Origin: Bedellia somnulentella
Lineage: Eukaryota > Arthropoda > Insecta > Lepidoptera > Bedelliidae
DNA: 64,000 bases
Direction of reading: 5' to 3'
Assembly (NCBI GenBank): GCA_963576735.1
Contig: OY755178.1
Coordinates: 6,882,001-6,946,000 of the forward strand
Shown: positions 54,116 to 64,000 of the stretch, in pieces
Layout: the number at the start of each line of letters is the position of its first letter
How positions within the stretch are numbered: position 1 is the stretch's first letter
The notes under the pieces: generated by a model
Database searches by the model: none
What the model was told of the DNA's origin: nothing
What the model saw: the letters and a program-made list of their open reading frames with translations, nothing else
Position numbers and translations under genes: made by a program

Positions 54116-54225
54116 TTTAAACCTGAAGAAGATATGTTTAAAGATAAGATAAGTTTACAAGTTGCCTTGTTTCACAATAAACTTTCTAAGCAGAATATAT
54201 ACTTCGATACTGGCCATGCAATGTC

Positions 54226-54362
54226 GAAAGTCATTTAAAAGCGCCCGCCCGGCGCCGCCGCCACTCTCTTATAAATAAAACTTCACAGGTAAACTCTGTT
54301 GTTCACGAACCAAAATGTAGTTAGTCAAAACTTTTGCTGTAGTTGTAATGTTTGAATTAGTG
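54226..54362 (-). repeat. Dispersed repeat, arm 2 of a distant inverted pair
   Basis: Reverse complement of 49256-49400 (ACTCTCTTATAAATAAAACT, TCACAGGTAAACTCTGTTG, TTCACGAACCAAAAT). GC-rich CGGCGCCGCCGCC replaces the arm-1 equivalent. Confidence 0.65.
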
Positions 54363-55564
54363 CAAATTTTTAACGATTTTCAGGCTTGTATGTGATTAGA
54401 ATTTAAAATAACATGTGCTGATAAAAGTAAAAGAAGGTCAATAAGATTAAAGAGATCACACATTTTTTACAAATAAAGTGAAAATACAATGGTGTGTGTA
54501 CACGTAAGCGAAAATAACATAAAATTTACGCAGAGTTATATTTTCTAGTATACCAATTTGTTAGTAAAAAAGGACTACACAGTCAAATAGCTTAACCCTA
54601 TACGTATCATTGCTCCTATTGTCACTTTTTGCTGACTAATTAACTTCAGTTGCAAAACTGTCTAAGGAATTTCTAATTCAAAAGCTCTGCCTAGCCATTT
54701 TTGGGAATTAATGCCGAGAGAATAGCAAGTAAGGTGTGATTTTAGTTTACATGATTTTCAAAATGTTATCGAATCACGTCAATCAAAACTAGTCGGGCCC
54801 AGCTCAAAATATCCGGGGCTCGTGTACTCTGATATCCGGTCAGTGAGATATTGTTCTACAGCAAAATGAATAGTAGAAAGTGCAGCTTTGTTGTTATAAC
54901 TGTGCTGTTACTCGATGTATGAGAGAAAATTTTACAAGTTTAATACATTCTGTTCCCGGCAGAATTTTTGGGGCTTGCAGGGGCTCGCTTGCTATGGCTG
55001 CATATTGTTCGTTAATTGTTATACAACTTTTTGTTAGAAGTTAACTATTGTATTTAGTCTGATTAAATATTAAAAACCTTATTATTTTTTAAACGTTATT
55101 AATATTTGCTATACATTAAATTGAAAACCTATTTTTGTTTATGGATTGGTGAATAAAAAGAGAAAAGATGAGGTTGATGCTCTCAGTTTGTTTTCGTAAA
55201 GATATCCGACGTTCACTTAATTAAAATATGCGAACAGAGTTTCTTAGTTAAGTTGGTGTCACGGATCACAATCTCGTTGGGAACTTTATTTAATTTCCTG
55301 ATTGCACTTACCAAACTTGCGAGACACCACTAAGCCGTTTTAGGTAACTTAATATCTCAATGATGAAATTTATTTCTAATATATTGAATATATTCTGGCT
55401 AAATGGAAGGTTTATATAATTTTCTTGACCACTTATAAAAATAAAGAGGGTGAAAAAAAATCATAATGGGTTTAAAATTAACCATCAAAAATTTTATGAC
55501 AATGGAATTATCTTTTAATTGAATCGCTGTATTGTCAGTTTTTAACACTGTTAATAAATGATAG
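54363..55564. other. Unassigned AT-rich stretch
   Basis: Nothing recognised except a possible T1 scrap near 54660-54730 (TTCTAATTCAAAAGCTCTGC). Confidence 0.3.
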
Positions 55565-55755
55565 AGGACTAAGTACAACTAAGGCAGGTGGGTTACCTCA
55601 CGATGTTTTCCTTCACCGTTAACAACCAAGATAAATTAAACACATATGACTTTAGAAAAGACTCATTGGGGTAGGCCCGACTCGGACATCGAACCGCCGC
55701 GCCTCACTGCATGATAAGCGCATGTTCTACCCACTGAGCTATCTTGGTTGTTATA
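55565..55755 (-). mobile_element. T3 SINE head half, minus strand
   Basis: GTTACCTCACGATGTTTTCC, CACATATGACTTTAGAAAAG and TCTACCCACTGAGCTATCTT. The tRNA-like head is present and the 3' half (tail) is missing. Confidence 0.7.
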
Positions 55756-56122
55756 AAAACGTAGCAACTTAAACTAAAATAATAGATTACTCAAAACATG
55801 TCTTTATAAACTCACACGTACATGAGTTAAAACTTAAAAGTTTGGACACTTGAACTGATAAGCTTTTAAACATACGCATAGCTTAGTGTGTTCAGTTGAA
55901 GTAAAGGTCGGGTAATAAAGTTGAAAACTTTTCGATTTAGAGAATTAAAATCGAGCTCTAAAGTTTGCAGATAATTTATCATCTTTAACATTTACATTTT
56001 ATATCTATAATGTAATGCTTGAAAAGATACTGTTTTTATGTGTTTCGTTTTATGATACTCTTCTTCAATGATGAGTGATAGTAGGTATCACTATGATGAA
56101 AAAATAAAGTGTTTTGTTGTGT
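55756..56122. other. Unassigned sequence
   Basis: Nothing recognised. Confidence 0.3.
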
Positions 56123-56296
56123 CATACATACATACTCACGGCCATAAATCCCATAAAGAACTGCAAGAAATAGGTCAGCCACATTTGGAAATTAATAGGG
56201 GAGAAGACGGTAGAAATAAAATATCGTTGGTGATGGGTCTCCTACGACACCCGTGTGGGTAGAAAGGGGTTGTGACATTCTAAGCCGGCACTGCTC
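56123..56296 (-). mobile_element. T1 retroposon, subfamily A, with two deletions, minus strand
   Basis: CATACATACTCACGGCCATA, GTCAGCCACATTTGG, TAGGGGAGAAGACGGTAG, TTGGTGATGGGTCTCCTACG (joined over the hairpin block) and TGACATTCTAAGCCGGCACT. Confidence 0.75.
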
Positions 56297-56338
56297 GTCT
56301 AAGCACATTCAGCTGACTAAGCCTTAAATTAACCAAAA

Positions 56339-57501
56339 TAATGAACTTATACTTAATCTACATTGATTAGGCTGTCAGTGCAAAGATTAGTGCGTACAAA
56401 CACAGCAAGAATATTTAAACAACCTAAATCTAAACACACATTACACTAGTACATTTGTAAATGTTGAAGTTATATTCATGTTAATTGATAGATACAACCC
56501 AATTTCGCATCTAGCATAGACAAATTTTATGGTAGAAATTATGCAGCTACATTTAAATATGGAATTTGGACATTATATTTCTCTTTGATCTTTTTTAAAC
56601 TTGCACGTAAGGATTTAAATATTTTTGTTCATGAAAACCTCATGTGGGGATTATAACTAATAAATAAAGAATAAATAAAGGAAAGAAAAACTTCGACACC
56701 CGCCTGTGTCGAAGTTTTTCTTTCCTTTATTTATTCTTTATTTATTGCACGTAAGGAATGAACTAGAATCTCTACAAGAAATGTTTGAATAAGAAAACGT
56801 TCTTTTGTTTCGTAAAAAAAGGAAATTCACAGTCTTTGATACGGTCTGGTTTGTAATTATTATTTCCGATACATGTGTGGCATTCTTACAATACCGGGAA
56901 CACGTCAAGTACTTTCATTTTTGCATCATAACAATGCTCTTTAATAACTTTTAAGAAGTTGCTATCAGCAGCAGTGTACATAACATAAGAGTTTACGTGT
57001 ACTGATTTAGTTTTAGAATTTATAAGAAAATTAATAAAAAAACGGGACTAATTCAGCGCCAATTAGTCTTTAAACTGAGTCAATAAAGCTAAAAAAAATA
57101 GTGACAGTAGAATCTTCTAGTACAGAAATAGTGACACTCAATACCGATCTACTTTTTTATATCATCACCACTCCTGTAAGTACACTTTGGGGTAGTTTTG
57201 TGTAGTAAGAAAGTTTTTTAAGGCTAATTTTTACCAAGTTCTTTGATTTCAACATTTATAAACGGCTGTAAATGTTTTTACACGAAAACATAATTTCACT
57301 GGACACATTTTCGAATAGCACAAAGTAATTGTTATAAATTTTAATTGGTATCCGAAATGAATGTATACATAAGTGATGTGTTGAGCAGTGTTTCAGTGTA
57401 AGCAGTAATCGGACGCTGCAGGAGCTGGTAATTAATCTGTCGTGAAGTGTTGCAGTTCGGAGCTGAGTCTGGGCGGGCGGCTCCTGGAGGTCTACTTTTC
57501 A
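56339..57501 (+). repeat. Unknown 1.2-kb duplicated segment, copy B
   Basis: Second copy of the 39058-40237 segment (see there). It lacks copy A's Helitron-like insert but has a fold-back SINE insertion at 56614-56744. Confidence 0.75.
56601..56757 (-). mobile_element. Fold-back S4 SINE insertion with a 13-bp TSD
   Basis: TTGCACGTAAGGA flanks the insert (56601-56613 and 56745-56757). The insert is the S4 3' end (TTGTTCATGAAAACCTCATG...) followed by a perfect 41-bp inverted repeat: arms 56659-56699 and 56706-56746, spacer CCGCCT. The arms contain CTTCGACAC/GTGTCGAAG. The outer two bases of the right arm overlap the duplication. Confidence 0.92.
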
Positions 57502-57800
57502 AACCTTTTAAAAGCGATTATAGCTTCCGTACCTTTTCTAACTGCTTGTATAATATATTTTACAAGCGTAAGTTTACAAGACAAGTATATAATAATATAA
57601 GTTTTGGCACTTGCTAGTGGATGAAACCAGCGACCACTATGGAGGAATCGTTGGATTCGTTGAATATCAACATGTATATCCACTTAGCAAAATCTGAAAT
57701 TCGAATGAAATCGAGACAAACTTGGTTTTTGCTTTCTTCATAATTTAAATAATGGCTGAAATATTTAGGTTCAAAGTGCACATTTTCGGCCGAAGGAATT
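57502..57800. other. Unassigned sequence
   Basis: Nothing recognised. Confidence 0.3.
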
Positions 57801-57828
57801 AATATCGATTGGCGCGCGATAGTGGCGA

Positions 57829-58105
57829 TGTGACGTCACAACCCCGCCATTCGTCGCTCAAGCTATCTCAGTTTTTGTAGTTTTATGATACGAAATAGCA
57901 AATAAATACTGTAGTGTGCCTCAGTGTTTCAACTCAACAGTTAAAACGCCAGATGAACTCTTTTTTATGTGCCTATTATTATTACATATTATACGAGACT
58001 ATCAAGAGCCACTTTAAGGGCGTCCCCCGAAAAAGTCAGAACCTTGAAACGGCATTTGGGCTTCCCCCTGCCGTCTCCTCACCTTTAATCAAACTCGTAA
58101 AATAA
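57829..58105 (+). pseudogene. Possible THAP zinc-finger N-terminus after a CRE-containing leader
   Basis: Downstream of TGACGTCA (57831-57838) the plus frame at about 57900 reads YCSVPQCFNSTVKTPDELFF then M. This resembles the start of THAP domains (C-x(2-4)-C, then a KTP...FF segment). The second half of a THAP domain (Cys-x2-His, AVPTLF) does not follow. Instead the frame continues LLLLHIIRDY, so it is at most a truncated piece. It could be a transposon- or retrocopy-derived fragment. No ATG is well placed. Confidence 0.3.
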
Positions 58106-58525
58106 GCCATCTAGTGGCCTCACTAGTAACTATTATAACCATAATACCATGCGCCATCTACGGAAATAGTCTCGTACTACGTTGTAGAATTGCGACATTC
58201 GTATCGATATTATAATGATGTCTCGCTTGGATGAATATATTTTGTAATTAAAATAACTGAAACAAAAACTAGAATCTCACAAAACTATTTTTTATGACAC
58301 CTTCGGAATATAGGAGGGGAATGTCGAGAAGAAAACTCATGATAGTAGGTTTCATGTGACACCAAGTAAAAGGGGATTATGTTATTCTTACCCGGCACAA
58401 AAAAGTGATCGTGGATTGCAGTAGAAATAACGTAACGTGCAATTATCGCAACGTCCAAAAATCACACTTGAATAAAAAATCGGCACAAATTATAAAACAG
58501 GAGAAAGCATTTAGTAAATACTACC
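58106..58525. other. Unassigned sequence
   Basis: Nothing recognised. Confidence 0.3.
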
Positions 58526-58875
58526 AGTCGCCTCTTACGTACACCCACCGGCACCGGAAAAAATGGGGTAGTGCTATTCCAAGCCGACACTACACAGCAA
58601 TAATATATAATTCATACATATATACTTGGTTATAGTTTCTTGTTAGAAGGAGACTATAAATATGCGTCTTTTGTATTTGTTTATTTACTTAATAAGAGGT
58701 TTGCTCTTTAAGGGATTTTTGGGCGATGCGGTTGGTGACCCATCACCCATCACCAACAACCTTTATTCTACCATCTTTTTCCCACTCAACTTCCAAAAGT
58801 GGCTGAGGAATTTTTAATTTCTCAGCTCTGGCTACCCCTTTTAGGGATTTATAGCCGTTAGTATATGTATGTATG
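58526..58875 (+). mobile_element. T1 retroposon with inverted 5' part (twin-priming-like)
   Basis: The T1 head is inverted at 58526-58598 (AGTCGCCTCTTACGTACACC ... CCGACACTACACAGC). The remainder of T1, from CTTTAAGGGATTTTTGGGCG to GTATATGTATGTATG, lies in plus orientation at 58706-58875. Together they account for nearly the whole element, with 107 bp of other sequence between. Confidence 0.65.
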
Positions 58876-59590
58876 TTGCTCAAAAGTATTTTGTTCAATT
58901 GGAAATTTTCGATTTTCTGCACATGTTTATTTCCTTTATTTAATTTTCCGTCGTTATTATAAGGTAAAAAATACTTTTAATCTTTGGTTATACTAAACTA
59001 TGTAATAAAGGGTATTTTAAAAGAAAAGCAAACAACTTACTGTTTTATCTAATTAAAAACACTAGCCGTGTTATACAAAGATTTCTCCTTGTCGATATAG
59101 TGGGATGAGTATACGCAAAAATATAAATAATATAAATAATTATTTCATAAATAGTATAAAGCTTATTTGATTGAGTTATTTTTTCACAGTTGTTTACAAA
59201 ATGCAAAGTTCAATGAAAGTCTAAAAATTTATAAATATCAGCTTACTCTATCAATTCACCTTGACGAGACGGTTGAGTGGTTGCGAATTTATTTGAACCT
59301 ACTCATCCCCTCGCAAAGCTATACATTTTCGAAGTATAAACTTGAATTATTAGCACATTAATAAAATCAAATGAATCAAGATAATTTATTCGAAGAACGG
59401 TTTGAATGCACATATTTAATATATTCTATTTCATTTAAAAAAAAGTAGAAATATTACAAAAAAGATATGTAAAAATATCACATAAATTTAAAGCAAAAAG
59501 ATAATAATTGTTTCAGCTGGATTTACAGAACATTAGGATAAAACGAGCGTATTCACAAAACAGAATTATGCGCAGTATTTTTAATCATGC
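58876..59590. other. Unassigned AT-rich stretch
   Basis: Nothing recognised. Plus frame 59167-59361 has no signature. Confidence 0.3.
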
Positions 59591-60916
59591 ATTCATCATA
59601 GGGTTGCCATTCGTCCCGGTACACCGGGATATGTCACCGGTTGGACACTTCTGTCCCGGTCGTCCCGGTTAGCCTATAAAATGTCCCGGTATTGCAGATA
59701 AATAAAATAAATAAATATATACGGACATATGACACAGATCAAGTTAGCCCCAAACTAAGCAAGGCTTGTATTATGGCATACTAACTTAACGATATATTTA
59801 ATATTATACAATACACCCAAAACGTTAGTTGATTTCTTTAACCATCCATTGTCACAAGTTTATTTTCTATTTTTACAAAGCCAATCATTTTTATTTGAGA
59901 AACAAATAAAAAAAATAGAGAAGTTAAATATAACTATTGTTGAAGTTAAAAAACTTTGAACAGTCTTGAAAGAACACTGTCAGAGCGTGCTGCAGCAAAA
60001 TTTATGGGATTCCAAACTAAAACTGAGTATGATAAATTATTAAAAAATCCTCAGCATTACAATTTTATCAAGAATTTGATGAAGAAATAAACAACTATTA
60101 TACAACAGCTTTGGAATACTTACAACAGTGGAGTCAACCTCTAACAAAATACGATGTATTTGAATGGATGTCTCTTACTGGTCCACCGGAATGGCAATAT
60201 GTTCTTAACACAGTAAATTATTTACAAGGAAAGGGAATAACTATTACTGACAGTGCTTTTGAAGAAATAACATACCTCAAAACTTTTGTAGAACAAAGAA
60301 GAGATAATGATTCTTGGAACGGAAAAGACATGCACCAAAAATGGCTAACCTTTTTTAAAGAAACAGATGCATTAGAAAGGAAAAAGACTTTAATTTTGAT
60401 GTGCCAATATTTATATGCTATCCCGGGTCATAATGCAAATGTGGAAAGAGTGTTTTCTTTAATAACTGCGCAATGGACTAAAGAACGCAATCGCCTTCAT
60501 GTCGAAACAGTCGAAAGCATAATTCAATGCAAATACAATTACAAAATGACCTGTTCAAAGTTTCATAAGTATGTTCTGAGCAAACCAGAATTGTTGATTA
60601 AGGTAAAGGAAGCTGAAAAATATAATAATTAATGTCATACTTACCAAATTGTATTGTAGTTTTAAAAGAAGATGATTAATATATGTAAATGGTTTAAGCC
60701 CAATGTGTTTAATATTCTTCTCCTATACAGCGTGAAAGCTGCTGATCGCCACTACGCTACGCTAATCGCGCTTTTTCATAAAGCTTTCTGTATAGAAAGT
60801 TGGTAGGGTCTGAACCCGTAATTTTCAATTGTGGCGATAAGTCGCTTACACATTGTATATTTTTAGCCACATGTCCCGATCAGCACTCAGGATTTTATGG
60901 CAGCCCTAATTTATCA
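59591..60916 (+). mobile_element. hAT-type DNA transposon relic
   Basis: The element spans 59599-60908. The ends TAGGGTTGCCAT and ATGGCAGCCCTA are short TIRs differing at one of 12 positions. The flanks ATTCATCA (59591-59598) and ATTTATCA (60909-60916) differ at one of 8, fitting an aged 8-bp hAT duplication. Four GTCCCGGT motifs lie at 59610-59695, like hAT subterminal transposase sites. The interior encodes the C-terminus of a hAT transposase; the DDE core is deleted. Confidence 0.85.
59950..60632 (+). pseudogene. hAT transposase C-terminal region with dimerisation domain
   Basis: The first frame reads LSERAAAKFMGFQTKTEYDK (59960-60045). A one-base shift near 60047 leads into QFYQEFDEEINNYYTTALEY then LQQWSQPL, continuing as a 173-residue frame from 60111 to 60632. 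The C-terminal block LYAIPGHNANVERVFSLITA then QWTKERNRL (residues 101-129), followed by VESIIQCKYNY, is the hAT dimerisation signature (N...ER.FS......R.RL....V..L). The catalytic D and E motifs upstream are absent. The long tail is intact, so decay is mostly by deletion. The usual start is far upstream and lost. Confidence 0.8.
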
Positions 60917-60964
60917 TCATAACCGAAACAAAATAATTTTACGAGGAAAGAAATAAACAAAAAG
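60917..60964. other. Short spacer
   Basis: Nothing recognised. Confidence 0.3.
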
Positions 60965-61060
60965 CATATGCCGGATAGAAGATTTGAACTCACGCCCACA
61001 TCAACAGCGCATGGCCCCTAATGCGTTGGACCATTTCGTACTATCTAAACAGGGTGAAAT
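60965..61060 (-). repeat. tRNA-like sequence, probably a SINE head
   Basis: The minus strand has AATGGTCCAACGCATTAGGG and GGCGTGAGTTCAAATCTTCT, which resemble A and B boxes with an arm between. The acceptor stem is not complementary, so this is not a tRNA gene. Confidence 0.35.
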
Positions 61061-61631
61061 TAACGATAATATTACGATTGTTATCAAATTTATAATGTAA
61101 TGCAAAACAAGCGACTATGTTGCGCACAACCAAAATAAATTATCTAAAAAGCGCGGGAAGCGGCAAGCAGCTCTATTACAGAAAAATTCGACACAAGCTC
61201 TGCGCATGAAGGCTAACAGCCATCTGCCGCCCCGTTCTCCGCACAGGGACCCGCTCCAGATTGACATTGAAATTTAGGGTTTTTGCTTTATAACTCCATA
61301 ATTAGGATGAAAAGACAAAAAATTATTCACACAGATGATAGATTACTCAGTTGTCTACGCAAATATTACGTAATCGATAACATATATGCAGTATTCTGAC
61401 AGCAATATCAGACTTTACGATAAAAAAGCCCCCCACAAATTATTTTTTTTCTTAGTCGATTATTATTGAAAACGAATGAGAACCGTCATTATTGAAGAAA
61501 AGATATTGAACTTGAACATATATTTTATTTAGAGTGTGATTGTTTCATTGAGCAGGTTTCATTGAGTTTGAAAACTACCAAAATCAGTGAAATTTTCGAG
61601 GGAGGCCCTTAATATAAAAATAAAAATATAA
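61061..61631. other. Unassigned sequence
   Basis: Includes a GC-richer patch at 61145-61260 of unknown nature. Confidence 0.3.
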
Positions 61632-61850
61632 TCCATACTAATATTATAAATGGGAAAGTGAGTTTGTTTGTTTGTTTATTTGTGACGCTTTCACGCCGCA
61701 ACTACTGAACCGATTGCTTTGAAATTTTGCAGACATATAGGTAGAAGTCCAAATTAAATAATAGAGTACTTTTATCCCGGAAAAATGATATTCCCGAGGG
61801 ATAACAAAAATAATGTTTACTTGCGCTGTGTGCTGTTTAAAACAAGATAA
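61632..61850 (+). mobile_element. Helitron-like 5' end
   Basis: It begins A|TCCATACTAATATTATAAAT and continues TTTGTTTGTTTGTTTATTTG, GACGCTTTCACGCCGCAACT, ACTGAACCGATTGCTTTGAA and ACTTTTATCCCGGAAAAATG. This is the common 5' region of non-autonomous lepidopteran Helitrons (recalled pattern). No CTAG end is linked to it. Confidence 0.6.
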
Positions 61851-62446
61851 TATTTAGTTCTCGAGGTATGCAAGAGATGGCGCTGGGTATTTTTTAAAAC
61901 GTGGTAACGATGTATTTTTAAGATACTGTTTAAGAAGTGGAATGATATCTAACGCTTTAGCCAGGGGCCGGAAACTTCTCGACATCCTCACTTTGTAGAT
62001 TTTAGCAGCGTAACCTTCAACCTTTCAGCTGAAACCTTATAAAAAGCACGGCGTTGTTTGCATGTTTACCAATAGATGGCGCTGTCTGAACTTTCTACAT
62101 CGCGGTATGATTTCTTCTTTATTAGAGTATATAAACCCAAAATCTGTAATATTTAATAAACATGTCTCGACATATTTTGTATTATGTCGATATTATTGCA
62201 ATACTATTTTAATTAAAAATAACAACGAAATATCACAGTGACTTTGTCACCTCGGTTACCAAATACTAATGATATGACAGTCACGCTTGTAGAGATGGGT
62301 TATACTAGGTAAATTTGATAACAGATACACCTGTTCCTAATCCACATAGTACTCCGTATTGAGTGCATATGCCGCAGTATTTTACTTACTGCGTACTACT
62401 TGTATAAGTTAACTTAGTTAATGCATTGTAATCTTTTCCTATGATA
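61851..62446. other. Unassigned sequence
   Basis: Nothing recognised. Confidence 0.3.
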
Positions 62447-62575
62447 TTGTGAAGGTGGCCGGTAAACGATGGATGCAGGCCGCTTCCAACCGGCGCATAT
62501 GGAAGTCATTGAGGTAGGTCTATGTTCAGTAGTCAACGTCCAAACGCAATATGATGATGATGATTATGATGAATC
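62447..62575 (+). repeat. RTE-type LINE 3' tail, diverged
   Basis: GTGAAGGTGGCCGGTAAACG, ATGGATGCAGGCCGCTTCCA, TGGAAGTCATTGAGGTAGG and TATGATGATGATGATTATGA. The RTE terminal codons (V..AG.RWMQ.A......W.S) are recognisable. Confidence 0.6.
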
Positions 62576-63109
62576 TTCCCCTCGTACTTATACAGGACTG
62601 TCAACTTCTAATTTAAAAAATATCCTAACTGAATAACGGAAAAAGCCAAAAATAGTTCAGTTCTATTATTTTGAAAAAGATAGCTATTGTTTTGTGAGGA
62701 ACGGGAACCGGAATTCACCTAGTTCTGCGGCCCACCCGACCGCTAACATTGTTGCCCAAGCGCAAGACGATTCGCCGCAGAGAACTTTTACGTGACTTTT
62801 ACTCTCTAATCCTAGTATTAGGTAGATAAGGTATTGCGTTATTTGTATTAGGTGCGGACTGGTATCGAAAAGTACCTGATATTTTTACCTGATCTAATAT
62901 TTTCGACTCACCTCTACACGCTTGGCTGTATACTGTATAGTGATTTCAGTGACTTAGTAACGTTATTATCAAGTCACGAAAATATCTCAGGACAATAATA
63001 ATATATTAGATTCAAAATAACCTTCACTTAGGCTTAGGACTGTATTTGTACTCACTAAGATATCCTCATTTTGAACATAGAAACTTGGTACAAAATGGTT
63101 TGGTTCATG
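62576..63109. other. Unassigned sequence
   Basis: Nothing recognised. Confidence 0.3.
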
Positions 63110-63569
63110 AATCTTATGAAAAATTAAAAAGGATTTTTGAAACTCAACCCCTAAGAGGTTTATATAGTAAATGAAAGTTAATCTAGAGATTTTTTGACAT
63201 TTTTGTATCTAGGAACATAAAACTTGGTGCGATTGAATTTATGAAATTCATCTATCAATCATTCATGAGTATGTACTAACGGCCATAAATTCCATAATTG
63301 GGTAGTCATTGCTTCAGAGAAAGTAATTCTTCATCCACTTTTGGAAATAGACTAGGGAAAAGGTAGTTAAATAAAGGTAATTAGTGATGGGTCACCAACT
63401 GCATCGCCCAACAATCACTTGAAAAGCCTCAATATCCTTTATATCCTTTACAACGCCCGCGGGCATATAAATATAAAGACAGAAGTTGAGATAGTGTTTC
63501 GGTATTTTGAATGTAAACCGGATGCAAAAAATGAAGTCTACGCGGACGAAGTCGCGGGCAAAAAGCTAG
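63110..63569 (+). mobile_element. Non-autonomous Helitron carrying a T1 fragment, copy 2
   Basis: Homologous to 12800-13275. The 3' end reads TACGCGGACGAAGTCGCGGG then CAAAAAGCTAG|T at 63569, with the GCGGAC/GTCGCG hairpin better preserved than in copy 1. The T1-derived block lies at about 63264-63455 in minus orientation. Confidence 0.7.
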
Positions 63570-64000
63570 TCACGTCTATAAAACTGAAAAAAGGTTGCCA
63601 AAGCTTCAGAATAGGAAATTGGTTAGAGTGTAAAGTACCTATTATTTATGTTACTGTACTGTAAACAAACATATGTAAGGAAGAAATAAATAAACAATCG
63701 CACCATACCCAACGAACCGCCTTCGCATAGTTTCAACGACCGGCCGGCTCACGTGTTGTGATGTAACATTAACAAAGCGCGGAAAATCTGAAGGTTTCAA
63801 ATGGGGTTGAACGTCTCGAGGTCGCTGCATCGGAAAACTGCATGTATTGACGTGGAATAAAAACGATTTTAATGTAGTTGTTTCTCGCGGAGATTTCCGG
63901 GTTTCCTTAGTGGACATATATATAATAAACTAAATAGATCTTGCCATTTCCACGCCCTCGATAAAATAGAATTTAAGAAATGTTTACAGGAATACCTAAT
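63570..64000. other. Unassigned sequence
   Basis: No recognised repeat or domain in the short frames. Confidence 0.3.

Noticed and set aside
1..64000. CRISPR array, bacterial operons or prophage
   Set aside because: Repeats are dispersed and retroposon-like, and composition and element types are those of an insect nuclear genome.

Overview
The window looks like repeat-dominated nuclear DNA of a moth or butterfly. It is AT-rich and has no prokaryotic gene organisation. It carries several retroelement and Helitron types typical of lepidopteran genomes: RTE-like LINE tails ending in TGATGATGATG, Helitron-like ends reading GTCGCGGGCAAAAAGCTAG|T, and short retroposons with TATG or TTATG tails. 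I found no convincing host protein-coding exon, rRNA or functional tRNA gene. Every long reading frame belongs to a transposable element, so this is probably intergenic or intronic DNA.

Layout. 0-5 kb: a BEL/Pao gag relic, then a 2.4-kb element with 28-bp terminal inverted repeats that holds other insertions. 8.3-11.3 kb: a decayed minus-strand Helitron with Rep N-terminal and helicase C-terminal relics, split by short retroposons. 12-19 kb: short retroposons, a non-autonomous Helitron and a LINE 3' end. 19-27 kb: mostly anonymous AT-rich DNA with a broken RTE reverse transcriptase. 27.3 kb: a 464-bp MITE with an 8-bp target duplication. 29.5-34.1 kb: a nearly complete Ty3/Gypsy retrotransposon (mag-like) with identical 110-bp LTRs but three frameshifts. 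37.0-38.1 kb: a mariner with perfect TIRs, inserted in a short retroposon. 39.0-40.2 and 56.3-57.5 kb: two copies of an unknown 1.2-kb segment. 45.9-46.5 kb: tRNA-derived SINEs as an inverted pair. 50.5-52.6 kb: a DNA transposon with long TIRs encoding the C-terminal part of a tesmin/TSO1-like CXC protein, interrupted by a LINE. 53.2-54.1 kb: a SINE with a duplicated head, and a tRNA-like/RTE chimera. 59.6-60.9 kb: a hAT relic with 8-bp flanks. 63.1-63.6 kb: a second copy of the 12.8-kb Helitron.

Three retroposon families recur. T1 is about 250 bp, TATG-tailed, with subfamilies A and B. T2 is the coding 3' end of a LINE. T3 is about 365 bp, tRNA-derived and TTATG-tailed. All three end in the same module: CTCTG, a CCCC/GGG hairpin, CGTGA, then TATG repeats. 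This suggests one LINE machinery mobilises all of them. Many copies keep 7-13 bp target duplications. The most interesting items are the CXC-domain TIR transposon, the shared 3' module, a fold-back SINE insertion whose empty site survives in a paralogous segment, and a SINE fragment carried inside a Helitron at two loci. Boundaries were read by eye and may be off by several bases unless a target duplication fixes them.
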